A DNA stretch of 64,000 nucleotides from Alkalicoccus urumqiensis. Its GTDB lineage: Bacteria > Bacillota > Bacilli > Bacillales > Salisediminibacteriaceae. The position numbers and the translations under genes were made by a program. How positions within the stretch are numbered: the stretch's first letter is position 1; every line of letters begins with the position of its first letter. Shown in pieces: positions 50,720 to 59,024 of the stretch. The notes beneath the pieces are model-generated. The model did no database searches. It was not told the DNA's origin and worked only from the letters and a program-made list of their open reading frames with translations. Location of the stretch: positions 62,001 through 126,000 of the forward strand of contig NZ_PVNS01000005.1 in the NCBI RefSeq assembly GCF_002993335.1, written 5' to 3'.

Positions 50720-51304
50720 TCACCCTTCCGATTTTTTCTTTTTTTCCAGCCACCTCGGTGCCAGATCATTGTCGATCCCGAGCTGGTCAAGCACACGTGC
50801 GATGGTGTGATTGACAATATCTTCGATCGACTCCGGCTGCTGATAAAACGCCGGAACCGGCGGCATCATGACAACCCCCATCCGGGAAAGTTTAAGCATG
50901 TTCTCCAGATGGATATCGTGAAGCGGCATTTCACGCGGCATCATAATAAGTTTCCGTCTTTCTTTCATGATAACGTCCGCCGCCCGGCTGAGCAGATTAT
51001 CTGCAAATCCGTGTGCCACGGCACTGAGTGTTTTCATGGAACAGGGGGCGATGACCATCGCATCGGTCTGAAACGAACCGCTCGAAATCGATGCCGCCTG
51101 ATTTTCCGGCGCATGAACCACATCCGCCAGCTTTTTTACGTCCTCCGGAGTGTAGGAGGTTTCGATACGGATTGTCTTTTCCCCCCAGCTGCTCAAAATC
51201 AGGTGGGTTTCCACTTCTTCCACTTCCTGGAGTGCCTCCAGCAGCCGGATCCCGTAGATGGGCCCGGTAGAGCCTGAAATACCAACAATGATTCGTTTTG
51301 TCAT
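50720..51304 (-). CDS. ubiX: UbiX-family flavin prenyltransferase
   Basis: 194 residues. It joins dimethylallyl phosphate to FMN to make prenyl-FMN for UbiD-type decarboxylases. Family blocks IIVGISGSTGPIYGIRLLEAL, APCSMKTLSAVAHGFADNLLSRAADV and KLIMMPREMPLHDIHLENMLKLS are intact. It sits between the YndJ-like gene (18 bases) and the dehydrogenase gene. No UbiD is in the window. The futalosine pathway genes 11 kb away also call for UbiX/UbiD-like late decarboxylation, a possible use. Confidence 0.95.
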   Translation of the reverse strand: MTKRIIVGISGSTGPIYGIRLLEALQEVEEVETHLILSSWGEKTIRIETSYTPEDVKKLADVVHAPENQAASISSGSFQTDAMVIAPCSMKTLSAVAHGFADNLLSRAADVIMKERRKLIMMPREMPLHDIHLENMLKLSRMGVVMMPPVPAFYQQPESIEDIVNHTIARVLDQLGIDNDLAPRWLEKKKKSEG

Positions 51305-51322
51305 TCTGTCATCCTCCTGATG

Positions 51323-52255
51323 TCAATTCCTCGTCCGCTTTGGCTGGGAACCGAGCAGATACCATCCGACCACCCCGAAAAGGGAAAAGCCGAGGGAGTT
51401 TACCGCTCCGTGCCAGTAAAACATCATATCGAGTGTAACAAACTGCGTCTCCGTCACCATTCCGATGGCATAAAGCATTGTCACTCCGATGGAAATGAAT
51501 AACGTTACCGAAGCAGTGCCGATAAACCACCTTGCCCGCAGCGGCATGCGTGGCAGGAGGATAAACCACCAGACACTCATCCAGAGCAGGATTGTGGAAT
51601 AGATCGTCACATAGACAACTTCCAGCGGCGGTCCCTGAACCACACCGAGCGCGATAAGCGGAGAGCCGACCGCCGTGCCAATAGCCAGAAAACGGTACAG
51701 CGGTCCGGTTTTTCCCGTCTGGGCAAACAAAAAACGGCCGAATGCCCCCGTAAGGATCGTTACCACTACTGCAGAATAGTGATAATGGACGGCTGTAAGC
51801 TGGATCGTGATTTCGGAGTACGGAAGGAGCCGGTGAATCCCAGCCTCGGATAAAAGAAGCCACATACCGCCGACAGCGGTAAATAAAAGACCGATATCGA
51901 TAATCATTTCCTCTGCCGGGTAAATCCGGCGGTTCCAGATACGTACAGCGCCCATCATGGCAATAAGTCCTGTGTATACAAGCCAGACGGCTGCACACAG
52001 CACAGATATCCAGTAATTGTCGAGCGTTACGGCTGCAAGTGCAAAGAGTGCAGCGGCCACCGAATGATCGGACAGCCAGAAAAGCCAGTGCTCTGCAGTA
52101 ACCGTGGCCCGCTTCGGCACGGCAATATGAATGAGCAGCGGAATAAGTATTAAAAAAGATAAAGCCAGTGCTATTTCGACTATGGTAACATCTACCAGAA
52201 GAAGCCAGATTATTCCGATGGCAGCACCAGTCAGGATATTCACTTTTAATTTCAT
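51323..52255 (-). CDS. YndJ-like multispanning membrane protein
   Basis: 310 residues with about nine membrane helices. Blocks LTAVHYHYSAVVVTILTGAFGR and MFYWHGAVNSLGFSLFGVVGW, with several intramembrane His, resemble the C-terminal part of Bacillus YndJ. ATG 52255 has GGAGGAGG 7 bases upstream; the open frame runs 51 codons further without support. Probably cotranscribed with ubiX. Function unknown. Confidence 0.8.
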   Translation of the reverse strand: MKLKVNILTGAAIGIIWLLLVDVTIVEIALALSFLILIPLLIHIAVPKRATVTAEHWLFWLSDHSVAAALFALAAVTLDNYWISVLCAAVWLVYTGLIAMMGAVRIWNRRIYPAEEMIIDIGLLFTAVGGMWLLLSEAGIHRLLPYSEITIQLTAVHYHYSAVVVTILTGAFGRFLFAQTGKTGPLYRFLAIGTAVGSPLIALGVVQGPPLEVVYVTIYSTILLWMSVWWFILLPRMPLRARWFIGTASVTLFISIGVTMLYAIGMVTETQFVTLDMMFYWHGAVNSLGFSLFGVVGWYLLGSQPKRTRN

Positions 52256-52413
52256 GACAGCCTCCTCCAGCAGAGCACGTTCGAATGTCCTATTCCCTGT
52301 TCTAATCTGTGCTAAGCTGGAAATCCATTTAAATATGAAAAGAAAGGACAATCTCAGGTGACGGGCAGCAGACCGGCAATTCTGGTTTAAATGCCGGGAA
52401 TGAGACAATAAAG

Positions 52414-52452
52414 AAAAAACCGCCCGAAGTCACTTGCTCCGGTGCGGCTTCT
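52414..52452 (-). terminator. Intrinsic terminator of luxS
   Basis: Minus strand CCGC-CCGG / CTTCGGGCGG imperfect stem followed by TTTTTTC. Confidence 0.6.
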
Positions 52453-52472
52453 CTCTGCTTCCCAACAGGTTA

Positions 52473-52940
52473 CTACGCTGTTTGAAAAATCGTACTCCAT
52501 TCGTTTCGTTTCTCCAGCATACCGCGGGCGATTTCCTGCGCGCCTTCGAGGGAGTGGGAGGCGGCCCATCCGCACTGAAGTTCATTGCACGCCGGCACTT
52601 CCTCTGCTTGTAGAACATCTTCGAGTGTCTTTTCAACGAGGCGGAGAACGCCTTCATAATCGTCATCGTTGATCAGGCTCAGGTAAAAACCTGTCTGACA
52701 GCCCATCGGCGATACGTCGACGACCCGGTCATGGTGATTGCGGCTGAATTCCGCCATCATGTGCTCCAGAGAGTGAAGACCCGGCATATCCATGTGTGCT
52801 TTGTTCGGCTGACAGAACCGGATATCGTATTTATAAATCGTATCCTGCGTTCCTTCGACTTTTCCGGCCAGGCGGATATACGGTGCATCTACTTTCGTAT
52901 GATCCAGGTTAAAGCTTTCCACGTTCATTTTTTCTGCCAT
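52473..52940 (-). CDS. luxS: S-ribosylhomocysteine lyase LuxS
   Basis: 155 residues, the family length. It splits S-ribosylhomocysteine into homocysteine and DPD, the precursor of AI-2. Metal ligands H56, H60 (HSLEHMMAE) and C123 (ELQCGW), base E59, and active-site C81 (PMGCQTGFY) are all present. It returns homocysteine to MetH/YitJ in this window. AAGGAGG precedes the ATG. Monocistronic. Confidence 0.97.
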   Translation of the reverse strand: MAEKMNVESFNLDHTKVDAPYIRLAGKVEGTQDTIYKYDIRFCQPNKAHMDMPGLHSLEHMMAEFSRNHHDRVVDVSPMGCQTGFYLSLINDDDYEGVLRLVEKTLEDVLQAEEVPACNELQCGWAASHSLEGAQEIARGMLEKRNEWSTIFQTA

Positions 52941-52997
52941 TGTGTCTGCCTCCTTGTTGTATGCTGAGTCCAGTTTAACATGATTCCACCGGCTCCG

Positions 52998-53168
52998 TTA
53001 CACGTTTGCCTGAAGAAATACCCACAAAACCGTTAATATAACTGCCTGCAGAAGTGTGAGAACGAGATCTTTTTCCCACGGCCGCTTTGTGACAAAGACC
53101 ATCGCGCGCAGAAGGGCGAACAAGATGATCCAGAATATGAGTACGAGCAGTACATAGTTCAGCAGCAT
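52998..53168 (-). CDS. 56-residue two-helix membrane protein
   Basis: ATG 53168 has GGAGGG 6 bases upstream. Two hydrophobic helices (about 2-26 and 36-53) are joined by a basic loop (VTKRPWEKD). It lies 57 bases upstream of luxS in the same direction and divergent from the membrane protein at 53253. No family recognised, but the ribosome site and clean two-helix plan make it a likely gene. Confidence 0.75.
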   Translation of the reverse strand: MLLNYVLLVLIFWIILFALLRAMVFVTKRPWEKDLVLTLLQAVILTVLWVFLQANV

Positions 53169-53252
53169 AGCGTCCCTCCGATTGATTTCACCGCTCCGCT
53201 GTGCGAAGCTTGGAATGGTTCTTTTTCTATTGTACTGGAGGTGAAGGTCGAA

Positions 53253-53972
53253 GTGGGTCCTTTTTTTGTCGTTGTTTTATTTTTAATCATCCAAGTTTTT
53301 GCAAGCCGCGTGATATCAAGTTCGTCGATTGGTAAAGTCAAGTGGATGTCCTTTGCAGGCGGCATCGCTGTTTCCTATATATTCGTCTACATTCTGCCGT
53401 CCCTTCATCACGAGCAGCAGGAGTTCGGCGACTCGGCGATGGAACTGGCGATGGAATCCGAGCTGTATGTGCTCGGCCTCGTCGGAATCATTCTGTTTTT
53501 TGTCATCAACCGCTTAGCGGAGCGTCACCGTCATGCAAAAGGAAATACAATCGAAGACCGGTTCTTTTTTGTACAGTCGCTGTTATTTTTCTCATACAAC
53601 GCGCTCCTCTCCTACATTCTTTTTGCCGGGGATCAAAATCTTGCCCAGCTGTTATTTTACGGCATGGCTGCCGGCCTTCATTTTATGGCTGTTGCCCACG
53701 ACATGTACCGGGAGAATGCGGAAAAACACCGGCTGTATGGCCGCTGGATGCTTGCTGCCGGAATATTGACCGGGTGGCTGACCGCTGTTTTGACACCGCC
53801 GTCCCCGTTCGCACTTTCCATCGCGTTTGCCTTCCTTGCCGGAAGCATGACGTTTAACGTTATTAAAAACGAGATTCCCTCTGAAGGCGATGCCCACCTG
53901 CCGACCTTTGTTCTCTCAGCAGGAATCTATACCGCTTTGACGACTCTATTAAAGCTTTTCTTTAACTGGTAA
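53253..53972 (+). CDS. Multispanning membrane protein, possibly ZIP-related
   Basis: 239 residues with seven to eight helices. The plan (SFAGGIAVSYIFVYILPSLHH early, a His-rich loop AERHRHAKG, and FLAGSMTFNVIKNEIPSEGDAH late) recalls ZIP metal transporters, but the classic HxxPE pairs are changed: GLHFMAVAHDMYRE carries two His and no ProGlu. GTG 53253 is chosen (GGAGG 11 bases upstream) over GTG 53241, which overlaps the site. Metal transport is a weak inference. Repeat copy 3 begins 4 bases after its stop. Confidence 0.75.
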   Translation: MGPFFVVVLFLIIQVFASRVISSSSIGKVKWMSFAGGIAVSYIFVYILPSLHHEQQEFGDSAMELAMESELYVLGLVGIILFFVINRLAERHRHAKGNTIEDRFFFVQSLLFFSYNALLSYILFAGDQNLAQLLFYGMAAGLHFMAVAHDMYRENAEKHRLYGRWMLAAGILTGWLTAVLTPPSPFALSIAFAFLAGSMTFNVIKNEIPSEGDAHLPTFVLSAGIYTALTTLLKLFFNW

Positions 53973-53976
53973 TGGC

Positions 53977-54759
53977 ATAAAATAAACCAGGCAGAAACCG
54001 CCTGGTCTTAAAAGAAAAGGGAGGTCTGTTGAATAGGTTCCCGCTTTCTGCCTGCACCTGCAACCGTACGCGTTCCGGAGGGAACGGGCTCAACTAATTC
54101 CTTCTTCCTTCCGTCCGAAGGAATGGATTTTCGCCTCGTTCGGATCCTCCCGGAGTCGACGGCCTCCGGTTTCGGCAGGGAGAAAGAAAACACTTGTTAG
54201 AAGCGATCCCTTTTGCGCAGAAAATGCTGTCATTCAATCGAATTGGAAGAGACCATCATTACCTTATAAACATCATTTCTGCTATAAATCCTTCGTATTT
54301 CATCTCTATTTTACTGCGCTTCGAAGCGTTCGGCAGAGACGCCGGTGGGATCAAGCGCAGTCGCCCGAAAAGCGGAAGCGCCCTGGTCACGAGCGACCAG
54401 TCCTGGAGGCCCTGCCGACGAAAGCTGCTCTTTGCTTTCTTCGGCAGGGGTGAAGGAACCTCGAGCGAGTGGGCGCTGCAGCTGGACAATGCTTCGATTG
54501 AAGAAGCATGGCTCCGTGCGGCCGCGCCGCATGGCAGAAGTGCGCTGCCCTGCGGCTCAAACCAAAGGCCGGCTCCGCTCATGCTCTGCAGCCGTGCAAA
54601 TAGCGCCCGGCTGGAAGACAAGCCCACGGCAAGCTTCTGCCGAAAAGTGAAGAAGCTCCATTAACAAAAACAAACGGCACATAGAACAGAACGTTGAAAT
54701 ACTATAACCCTTGGCATCCCAGCTCGGAAGAAGCTTCGAATTTTATACTTTCTTGTACT
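53977..54759 (-). repeat. Dispersed structured repeat, copy 3 (783 bp)
   Basis: Full-length relative of 12643-13424, same orientation, most positions identical over the two conserved blocks (about 53977-54195 and 54318-54759) and a diverged middle. Hairpins include 54526-54556 (GCCGCA...TGCGGC), about 54408-54447 (CCCTGCCGA...TCGGCAGGG), the palindrome CGCTTCGAAGCG near 54318, and the end stem CCAGGC/GCCTGG near 53986-54005. Lies between two convergent units; no gene with a ribosome site is seen in it. Confidence 0.9.
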
Positions 54760-54762
54760 TTG

Positions 54763-54808
54763 AAAAAGGCTGCGGCGGTACAGAAATGTACCGCCGCAGC
54801 CTTTTTTT
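54763..54808 (-). terminator. Intrinsic terminator of the B12 operon
   Basis: AGGCTGCGGCGGTACA pairs with TGTACCGCCGCAGCCT, A-tract before and T-tract after on the minus strand. Repeat copy 3 follows at once. Confidence 0.9.
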
Positions 54809-54858
54809 GTATGCAGATTTAACGTGGCGGAAAGCGCGGGGTGGACAGCTTCAGGCTT

Positions 54859-55236
54859 TTATGCCTCTCTTCTCCGCCGCTTCATCGGCCGGGAGAGACC
54901 GTACCAGACGTAGTCTGCATCGTCCGCTTTACGGACGGCACGGGCAGCGGCACGCCCGTTGGCATCCCGGAGCTTACGCAGTTCCTTTTCCAGCGGGACG
55001 ACACCATTTCCCATTTCCTCCATAACAAGCACTATCCGCTCTGCTGGCAGACGGTCGAGGAGATGGTGGAACGCTTTTTCCCCATTCTGGTGCAGATACT
55101 GACGGAAATCGTGGATGATAACCGCTCCGTTTTCCGGCGGAAAGGATTCGCCGGGCCTGATTACAGGCGCTTCCGGATAGCGGTCCTGTGCTGCTTCGAG
55201 TGTTCCAGCAAAGGCGCCGCCGATAAAGACGTGCAT
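54859..55236 (-). CDS. CobU-like protein without a normal P-loop
   Basis: 125 residues. The second half (RIVLVMEEMGNGVVPLEKELRKLRDANGRAAARAVRKADDADYVWYGL) closely resembles the C-terminal part of CobU (NEVGxGVVP...R..GR..Q..A...D). The N-terminal IGGAFAGTLEAAQ replaces the P-loop GGxRSGKS of true CobU, so kinase activity is doubtful. Such short CobU-like proteins accompany B12 salvage genes in Bacillaceae. ATG 55236 has GAGGAGGG 6 bases upstream. It overlaps the preceding gene by 76 bases. Last gene of the operon. Confidence 0.82.
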   Translation of the reverse strand: MHVFIGGAFAGTLEAAQDRYPEAPVIRPGESFPPENGAVIIHDFRQYLHQNGEKAFHHLLDRLPAERIVLVMEEMGNGVVPLEKELRKLRDANGRAAARAVRKADDADYVWYGLSRPMKRRRREA

Positions 55237-55784
55237 GTCCATCCCTCCTCTGACTGCTGAAGATCCAGGCGGAGCAGACCTCCGTGCGGAACAGAAGCCT
55301 CCCACCTCGAAGCTGTGAAACCGAGAAGGAAAAGAAGCTCACGGATACTGCCGCCGTGAGCAACAATACCGACAGCAGGGGCTGTCCCTTCCACCTCTCT
55401 CCAGAAAGATAAAAGCCGGTGTTGAAAAGCCTCCATCGCTTCTCCTCCGGGCGGCTGAATACGTTCCGGATCGTCAATCCATTTCCGGTAGCGGGGATTG
55501 GTCTTCAGTGTATCGTATGTTTTCATCTCCCACTCCCCGAAGCAGTATTCGCGCAGGGCCTCTGTGATGCAGAACGGCCGGTTGAGCAGTACTTCTGCGG
55601 TTTGGATGCAACGAGTGAAATCACTGACGTACCACCTCGCTTCGGGAAGTGCTTTCCCTTCCATCTGCCTCCGGGCTTCATCTGTAATCGAGACATCGGT
55701 CCACCCGAGGTAGCGCTTTTCCTGATTCGCTCTTGTTATACCATGCCGGCAGACATAAAACACCATAGAACAATAAGAAGCCAT
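55161..55784 (-). CDS. cobC: Histidine phosphatase, probable alpha-ribazole phosphatase CobC
   Basis: 207 residues, phosphoglycerate-mutase fold. RHG motif in VCRHGITRANQEKRYLGWTDVSIT, the Glu in REYCFGEWE and the second His in GIVAHGGSIREL are intact. It removes the 5' phosphate from alpha-ribazole phosphate or adenosylcobalamin phosphate. ATG 55784 has GGAGGGG upstream and lies inside the end of cobS (49-base overlap); its own end runs 76 bases into the next gene. Confidence 0.88.
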   Translation of the reverse strand: MASYCSMVFYVCRHGITRANQEKRYLGWTDVSITDEARRQMEGKALPEARWYVSDFTRCIQTAEVLLNRPFCITEALREYCFGEWEMKTYDTLKTNPRYRKWIDDPERIQPPGGEAMEAFQHRLLSFWREVEGTAPAVGIVAHGGSIRELLFLLGFTASRWEASVPHGGLLRLDLQQSEEGWTCTSLSAAPLLEHSKQHRTAIRKRL

Positions 55785-56473
55785 GCTTCCCCTCCTTCCA
55801 CCGAAGCGCCTGCGAGATCCCCGCTGATGCCGCCGAACGCGCGGCGGATCCACCAGCCCCAGATACTATAAAAAATGACCGCGGCGCCTGCCAGCAGCAG
55901 ACCGCCCGGTATCCAGAAGAGCGGTAGAAGAAACAGCATGCCCCAAAACGCATCTATGTTACCTGCATTCTCCTGCCACGAGGCAGCCAGTCCATCCGGC
56001 TTTGCGGGCGGAACGATAACGAGAAGAGCGGCCGCTCCGGCCCGCGCCAGCGCCGGAACGAACAGCAGCAGCAGCCAGAACGAAGCGTCCGCAGCGGCAA
56101 TACCTGCAGCGGCGGCTGTTTTCCAGGCGAGCAGAAATACGAGCGCGATGACAGCAAAACTTCCCACACGCGGGTCCTTCATGATCTCCCACTTTTTCTC
56201 AAGCGGCGCGTTGGAACCTGCCGCATCCGCTGTATCCATCCATCCGTCAAGGTGCAGCCCGCCGCTCCAGACGACGAGCAGCGTAACATAGAGCAGTGCC
56301 TGGGCGGCAGGCGGGACAGGGAGCAGAAACACGAACGCGGACGTTCCGATCAAAAGTCCGGCGAACGGATAAAACCGGATGGCCCACCGCCTCGTTTCCG
56401 CATTCCACGGTACCTGCACCGGAAGAGGCAGCCTCGTTAAAAACTGCAGCGCCGTAATCAGACCGCCGATCAT
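55736..56473 (-). CDS. cobS: Adenosylcobinamide-GDP ribazoletransferase CobS
   Basis: 245-residue membrane enzyme joining adenosylcobinamide-GDP and alpha-ribazole (phosphate). Family start GGLITALQFLTRLPLP, then WSGGLHLDGWMDTADA (the conserved HLDG/D motif) and MKDPRVGSFAV; six to seven helices. Start overlaps the cobU stop by 4 bases; end overlaps cobC. Confidence 0.95.
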   Translation of the reverse strand: MIGGLITALQFLTRLPLPVQVPWNAETRRWAIRFYPFAGLLIGTSAFVFLLPVPPAAQALLYVTLLVVWSGGLHLDGWMDTADAAGSNAPLEKKWEIMKDPRVGSFAVIALVFLLAWKTAAAAGIAAADASFWLLLLFVPALARAGAAALLVIVPPAKPDGLAASWQENAGNIDAFWGMLFLLPLFWIPGGLLLAGAAVIFYSIWGWWIRRAFGGISGDLAGASVEGGEAWLLIVLWCFMSAGMV

Positions 56474-56991
56474 AGAGCGTCCTCTCCCTTCCAGTAATAA
56501 GGCTGACCTGCCGTCATCTGTACCACTGTTTCCGCCGCCTGAACGAGCTTCCGGTGGAGTCCGCAGAGCAGCTCCACGTAGTCATACACTTCCGGAACGT
56601 CCGGAAGCACCCCTTCATTGATATCGTTGGAAACGATGAGAACCCGGCGCGTCCGGGACGCTTCGATCCACCTGTCCATCTCCTCGTGAATGACTGCCGC
56701 ACCCACCCCGTCCGAAAACATCCGTCCGCTCAGCCAGACCGTTAAGCAGTCGATCAGGATTACCGTGTCCGGCGGTGCGGACTGAAGCACCGCTTCCACA
56801 TCCGTTCCGCATTCCACGGTCTGAAACCGGTCATCTCTTTCCCGCTGGTGCTTGTTTATTCTGGCACTCATTTCTTCGTCCGTATGCGGGCTCGTCGCTG
56901 CGTATACCGGAGAAGAACTTTCACGGAGCGCCTCTTGTTCTGCAAACGCACTTTTACCGGACCGCGCACCGCCGCAGATGAATGTCAGCAT
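56470..56991 (-). CDS. cobU: Adenosylcobinamide kinase / guanylyltransferase CobU
   Basis: 173 residues. P-loop ICGGARSGKSAFAE (about 4-17), guanylyl-site region with HQRERDDRFQTVE (His acceptor near 47), DCLTVWLSG and VSNDINEGVLPDVPEV. It phosphorylates and guanylylates adenosylcobinamide. ATG 56991 overlaps the end of cobD by 7 bases. Confidence 0.95.
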   Translation of the reverse strand: MLTFICGGARSGKSAFAEQEALRESSSPVYAATSPHTDEEMSARINKHQRERDDRFQTVECGTDVEAVLQSAPPDTVILIDCLTVWLSGRMFSDGVGAAVIHEEMDRWIEASRTRRVLIVSNDINEGVLPDVPEVYDYVELLCGLHRKLVQAAETVVQMTAGQPYYWKGEDAL

Positions 56992-58040
56992 CGGGCATCC
57001 CACTTCTGAAGTGCCTGGATGAGAACGTCGTTTTCTTCGGGTGTCCGTACCGCTGCCCGGAGCATACTTCCGTTGATGCCTTCAAAATTGTAAGTATGCC
57101 GGAGGGCCGCTCCTTCCTGAAGCAGAAACTGAAACAGCGGCTTCTGGTCGTCGAGATTCGTATCACGGATCAGGTAGAAATTGACGCGCGAGGCGGAAAC
57201 GGAAAAGCGGTCCGGAAGGGACTGAAACACCCGCTCCCGCTCTTTTTCAACGAGCGCCACAGACTCGCGGACGAACGATGTATCTGCGGCCATGTCCGGC
57301 AGAAGAGCAGCCGCTACAGCGTTGACACTCCATGCAGGCTGGAGCGCCTTCAGCTGAGCGGTGACATGCTCGGATGCCAGCACGCAGCCGAGCCGGAGCC
57401 CCGGAATGACGAACATTTTCGTAAAGGATCGGAGCAGAACGACGCTGGAATGAGTGTTAAGAAGCGGAGTCAGTTTCTCCTCCGATGGCAGAAAATCGAC
57501 GAAGGCTTCATCGATGATGAGCATGGTCCCAGCGGTTTCACAGGCATCGGCAAGCTGCCGTACCGCTCCGGCTTCCAGCACCGTGCCGGATGGGTTGTGC
57601 GGACGGCATAAGAAAAATAGATCCCACTCCGCCATACGCGCGCAGGCTTCATCGAGCGGAAACGTTCCGCCTTCGTATGGAAGTCTGGTTACCGTAATGC
57701 CTGCAGCAGTGCACGCCGTTTCGTATTCTGCAAATGCCGGCACAGCTACAGCTGCCTGTCCGCCGCGGTGAAGAAGCGCGGCAAGCTGGATCGCTTCTGC
57801 ACCGCCGTTCGTCAGCAGCACCTGGGAGGCAGCAACATGTTCCGACTCCGCGTACCCTTTCCGGGAAGAAGCATAGTCCGGATCCGGATAGCGCAGCATC
57901 TGCGGCAGGGCCGCCTCTGCACGATCCATCAGCCAGGACGGCGGACCGAGTGGATTTAAATTGGCACTGAAGTCAATCATGACGGTGTCCGGTGCACCTT
58001 CAAGCAGTTCCGGATGTCCTCCGTGGACCGGCCAGTTCAT
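56985..58040 (-). CDS. cobD: L-threonine-O-3-phosphate decarboxylase CobD (PLP)
   Basis: 351 residues, aminotransferase class I fold. HGGHPELLEGAPD and DFSANLNPLGPP at the start, CRPHNPSGTVL, IDEAFVDFLP and the PLP lysine in LRSFTKMFVIPGLRLG (about 213). It makes aminopropanol phosphate for the nucleotide loop, used by CbiB. The related HisC is excluded by the start motif and the operon. AAGGAGGGG precedes GTG-ATG; ATG 58040 has the better spacing. Confidence 0.93.
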   Translation of the reverse strand: MNWPVHGGHPELLEGAPDTVMIDFSANLNPLGPPSWLMDRAEAALPQMLRYPDPDYASSRKGYAESEHVAASQVLLTNGGAEAIQLAALLHRGGQAAVAVPAFAEYETACTAAGITVTRLPYEGGTFPLDEACARMAEWDLFFLCRPHNPSGTVLEAGAVRQLADACETAGTMLIIDEAFVDFLPSEEKLTPLLNTHSSVVLLRSFTKMFVIPGLRLGCVLASEHVTAQLKALQPAWSVNAVAAALLPDMAADTSFVRESVALVEKERERVFQSLPDRFSVSASRVNFYLIRDTNLDDQKPLFQFLLQEGAALRHTYNFEGINGSMLRAAVRTPEENDVLIQALQKWDARC

Positions 58041-58055
58041 CACGCGATCCCCTCC

Positions 58056-59024
58056 TTAGGATAGAATAAATACGGCTACCGCCGAAGCGGCCACACTCAT
58101 AAAGAAAACGAATGCCCATGCGCTCCATAGAATGAGGGAGGAAGCCGGCATAATGTCACCTGCTTCTGCCGGACGGAATTCCTCTCCGAGCACCGGGCGC
58201 ACCGATGCCATTCCCTGATACCTGTTGACGCCCCCGAGGCGGATGCCGAACAGTCCGGACGTGAGCGCTTCACTCAGCCCGCTGTTCGGACTTGGGTGCT
58301 TTTTCCGGTCCCGCCGCATCGTCCGTATCCCGCGGGCCGTGTGCATTTTTCTGAAAAAAAGCGATACGAAAATCATACACCCTGCCGTCAGTCTTGCCGG
58401 GATCCAATTGACGACGTCATCCAGCCTGGCGGATGCCCAGCCGAAGTCTTCATATGCTTCGTTTTTGTAACCGGCCATGGAATCGAGTGTGTTCACGGCA
58501 CGATAAGCCAGAGCAAGCGGAGCCCCGCCCAGGAGTGCCCAGAAAAGCGGAGCGGTAATGCCGTCGCTGATGTTTTCTGCTGCGGTTTCCACCGCCCCTC
58601 TTGCCGTATCCGCCTCGTTGAGATTTTCTGTATCGCGGCCGACGATAAGCGAGAGCGCCTTCCGCGCTTCAGGAAGGTTCCCTTGAAGGAGCGGTGCCGC
58701 CACACGTTCCACAGCCTCCATCAGCCCGCGGCACGCAATGGTAAAGGACGTCATTACGATGGCTGCAGCGCCCGCTGCCACTGGATGGATAAGACCTGCC
58801 AGGAGCAGGATGCCCCACCCTGCTGCAAACACCAGCGCCGGCAGGCCCAGAGCGAGGATGATACCGAATAAACGCCGCCGCTTTCTGCTGCCGTGGTTCC
58901 ACTTGGCTGTATACATCTGGATGACCTTTCCGAGAAGGACCGTCGGATGAAACCGGCCTCCGGGATCTCCGATAAGCAGATCCAGCATCAGCGCTGCCGG
59001 AAGAAGAAGTGCGGGCTGGATCAT
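58056..59024 (-). CDS. cbiB: Adenosylcobinamide-phosphate synthase CbiB
   Basis: 322-residue membrane enzyme attaching aminopropanol (phosphate) to adenosylcobyrate. LDLLIGDPGGRFHPTVLLGKVI, ENISDGITAPLFWALLGG, NTLDSMAGYKNEAYEDFGWASARLDDVVNWIPARLT and SGLFGIRLGG are the family blocks. Start overlaps the btuD-cbiZ stop by 4 bases. Confidence 0.96.
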   Translation of the reverse strand: MIQPALLLPAALMLDLLIGDPGGRFHPTVLLGKVIQMYTAKWNHGSRKRRRLFGIILALGLPALVFAAGWGILLLAGLIHPVAAGAAAIVMTSFTIACRGLMEAVERVAAPLLQGNLPEARKALSLIVGRDTENLNEADTARGAVETAAENISDGITAPLFWALLGGAPLALAYRAVNTLDSMAGYKNEAYEDFGWASARLDDVVNWIPARLTAGCMIFVSLFFRKMHTARGIRTMRRDRKKHPSPNSGLSEALTSGLFGIRLGGVNRYQGMASVRPVLGEEFRPAEAGDIMPASSLILWSAWAFVFFMSVAASAVAVFILS

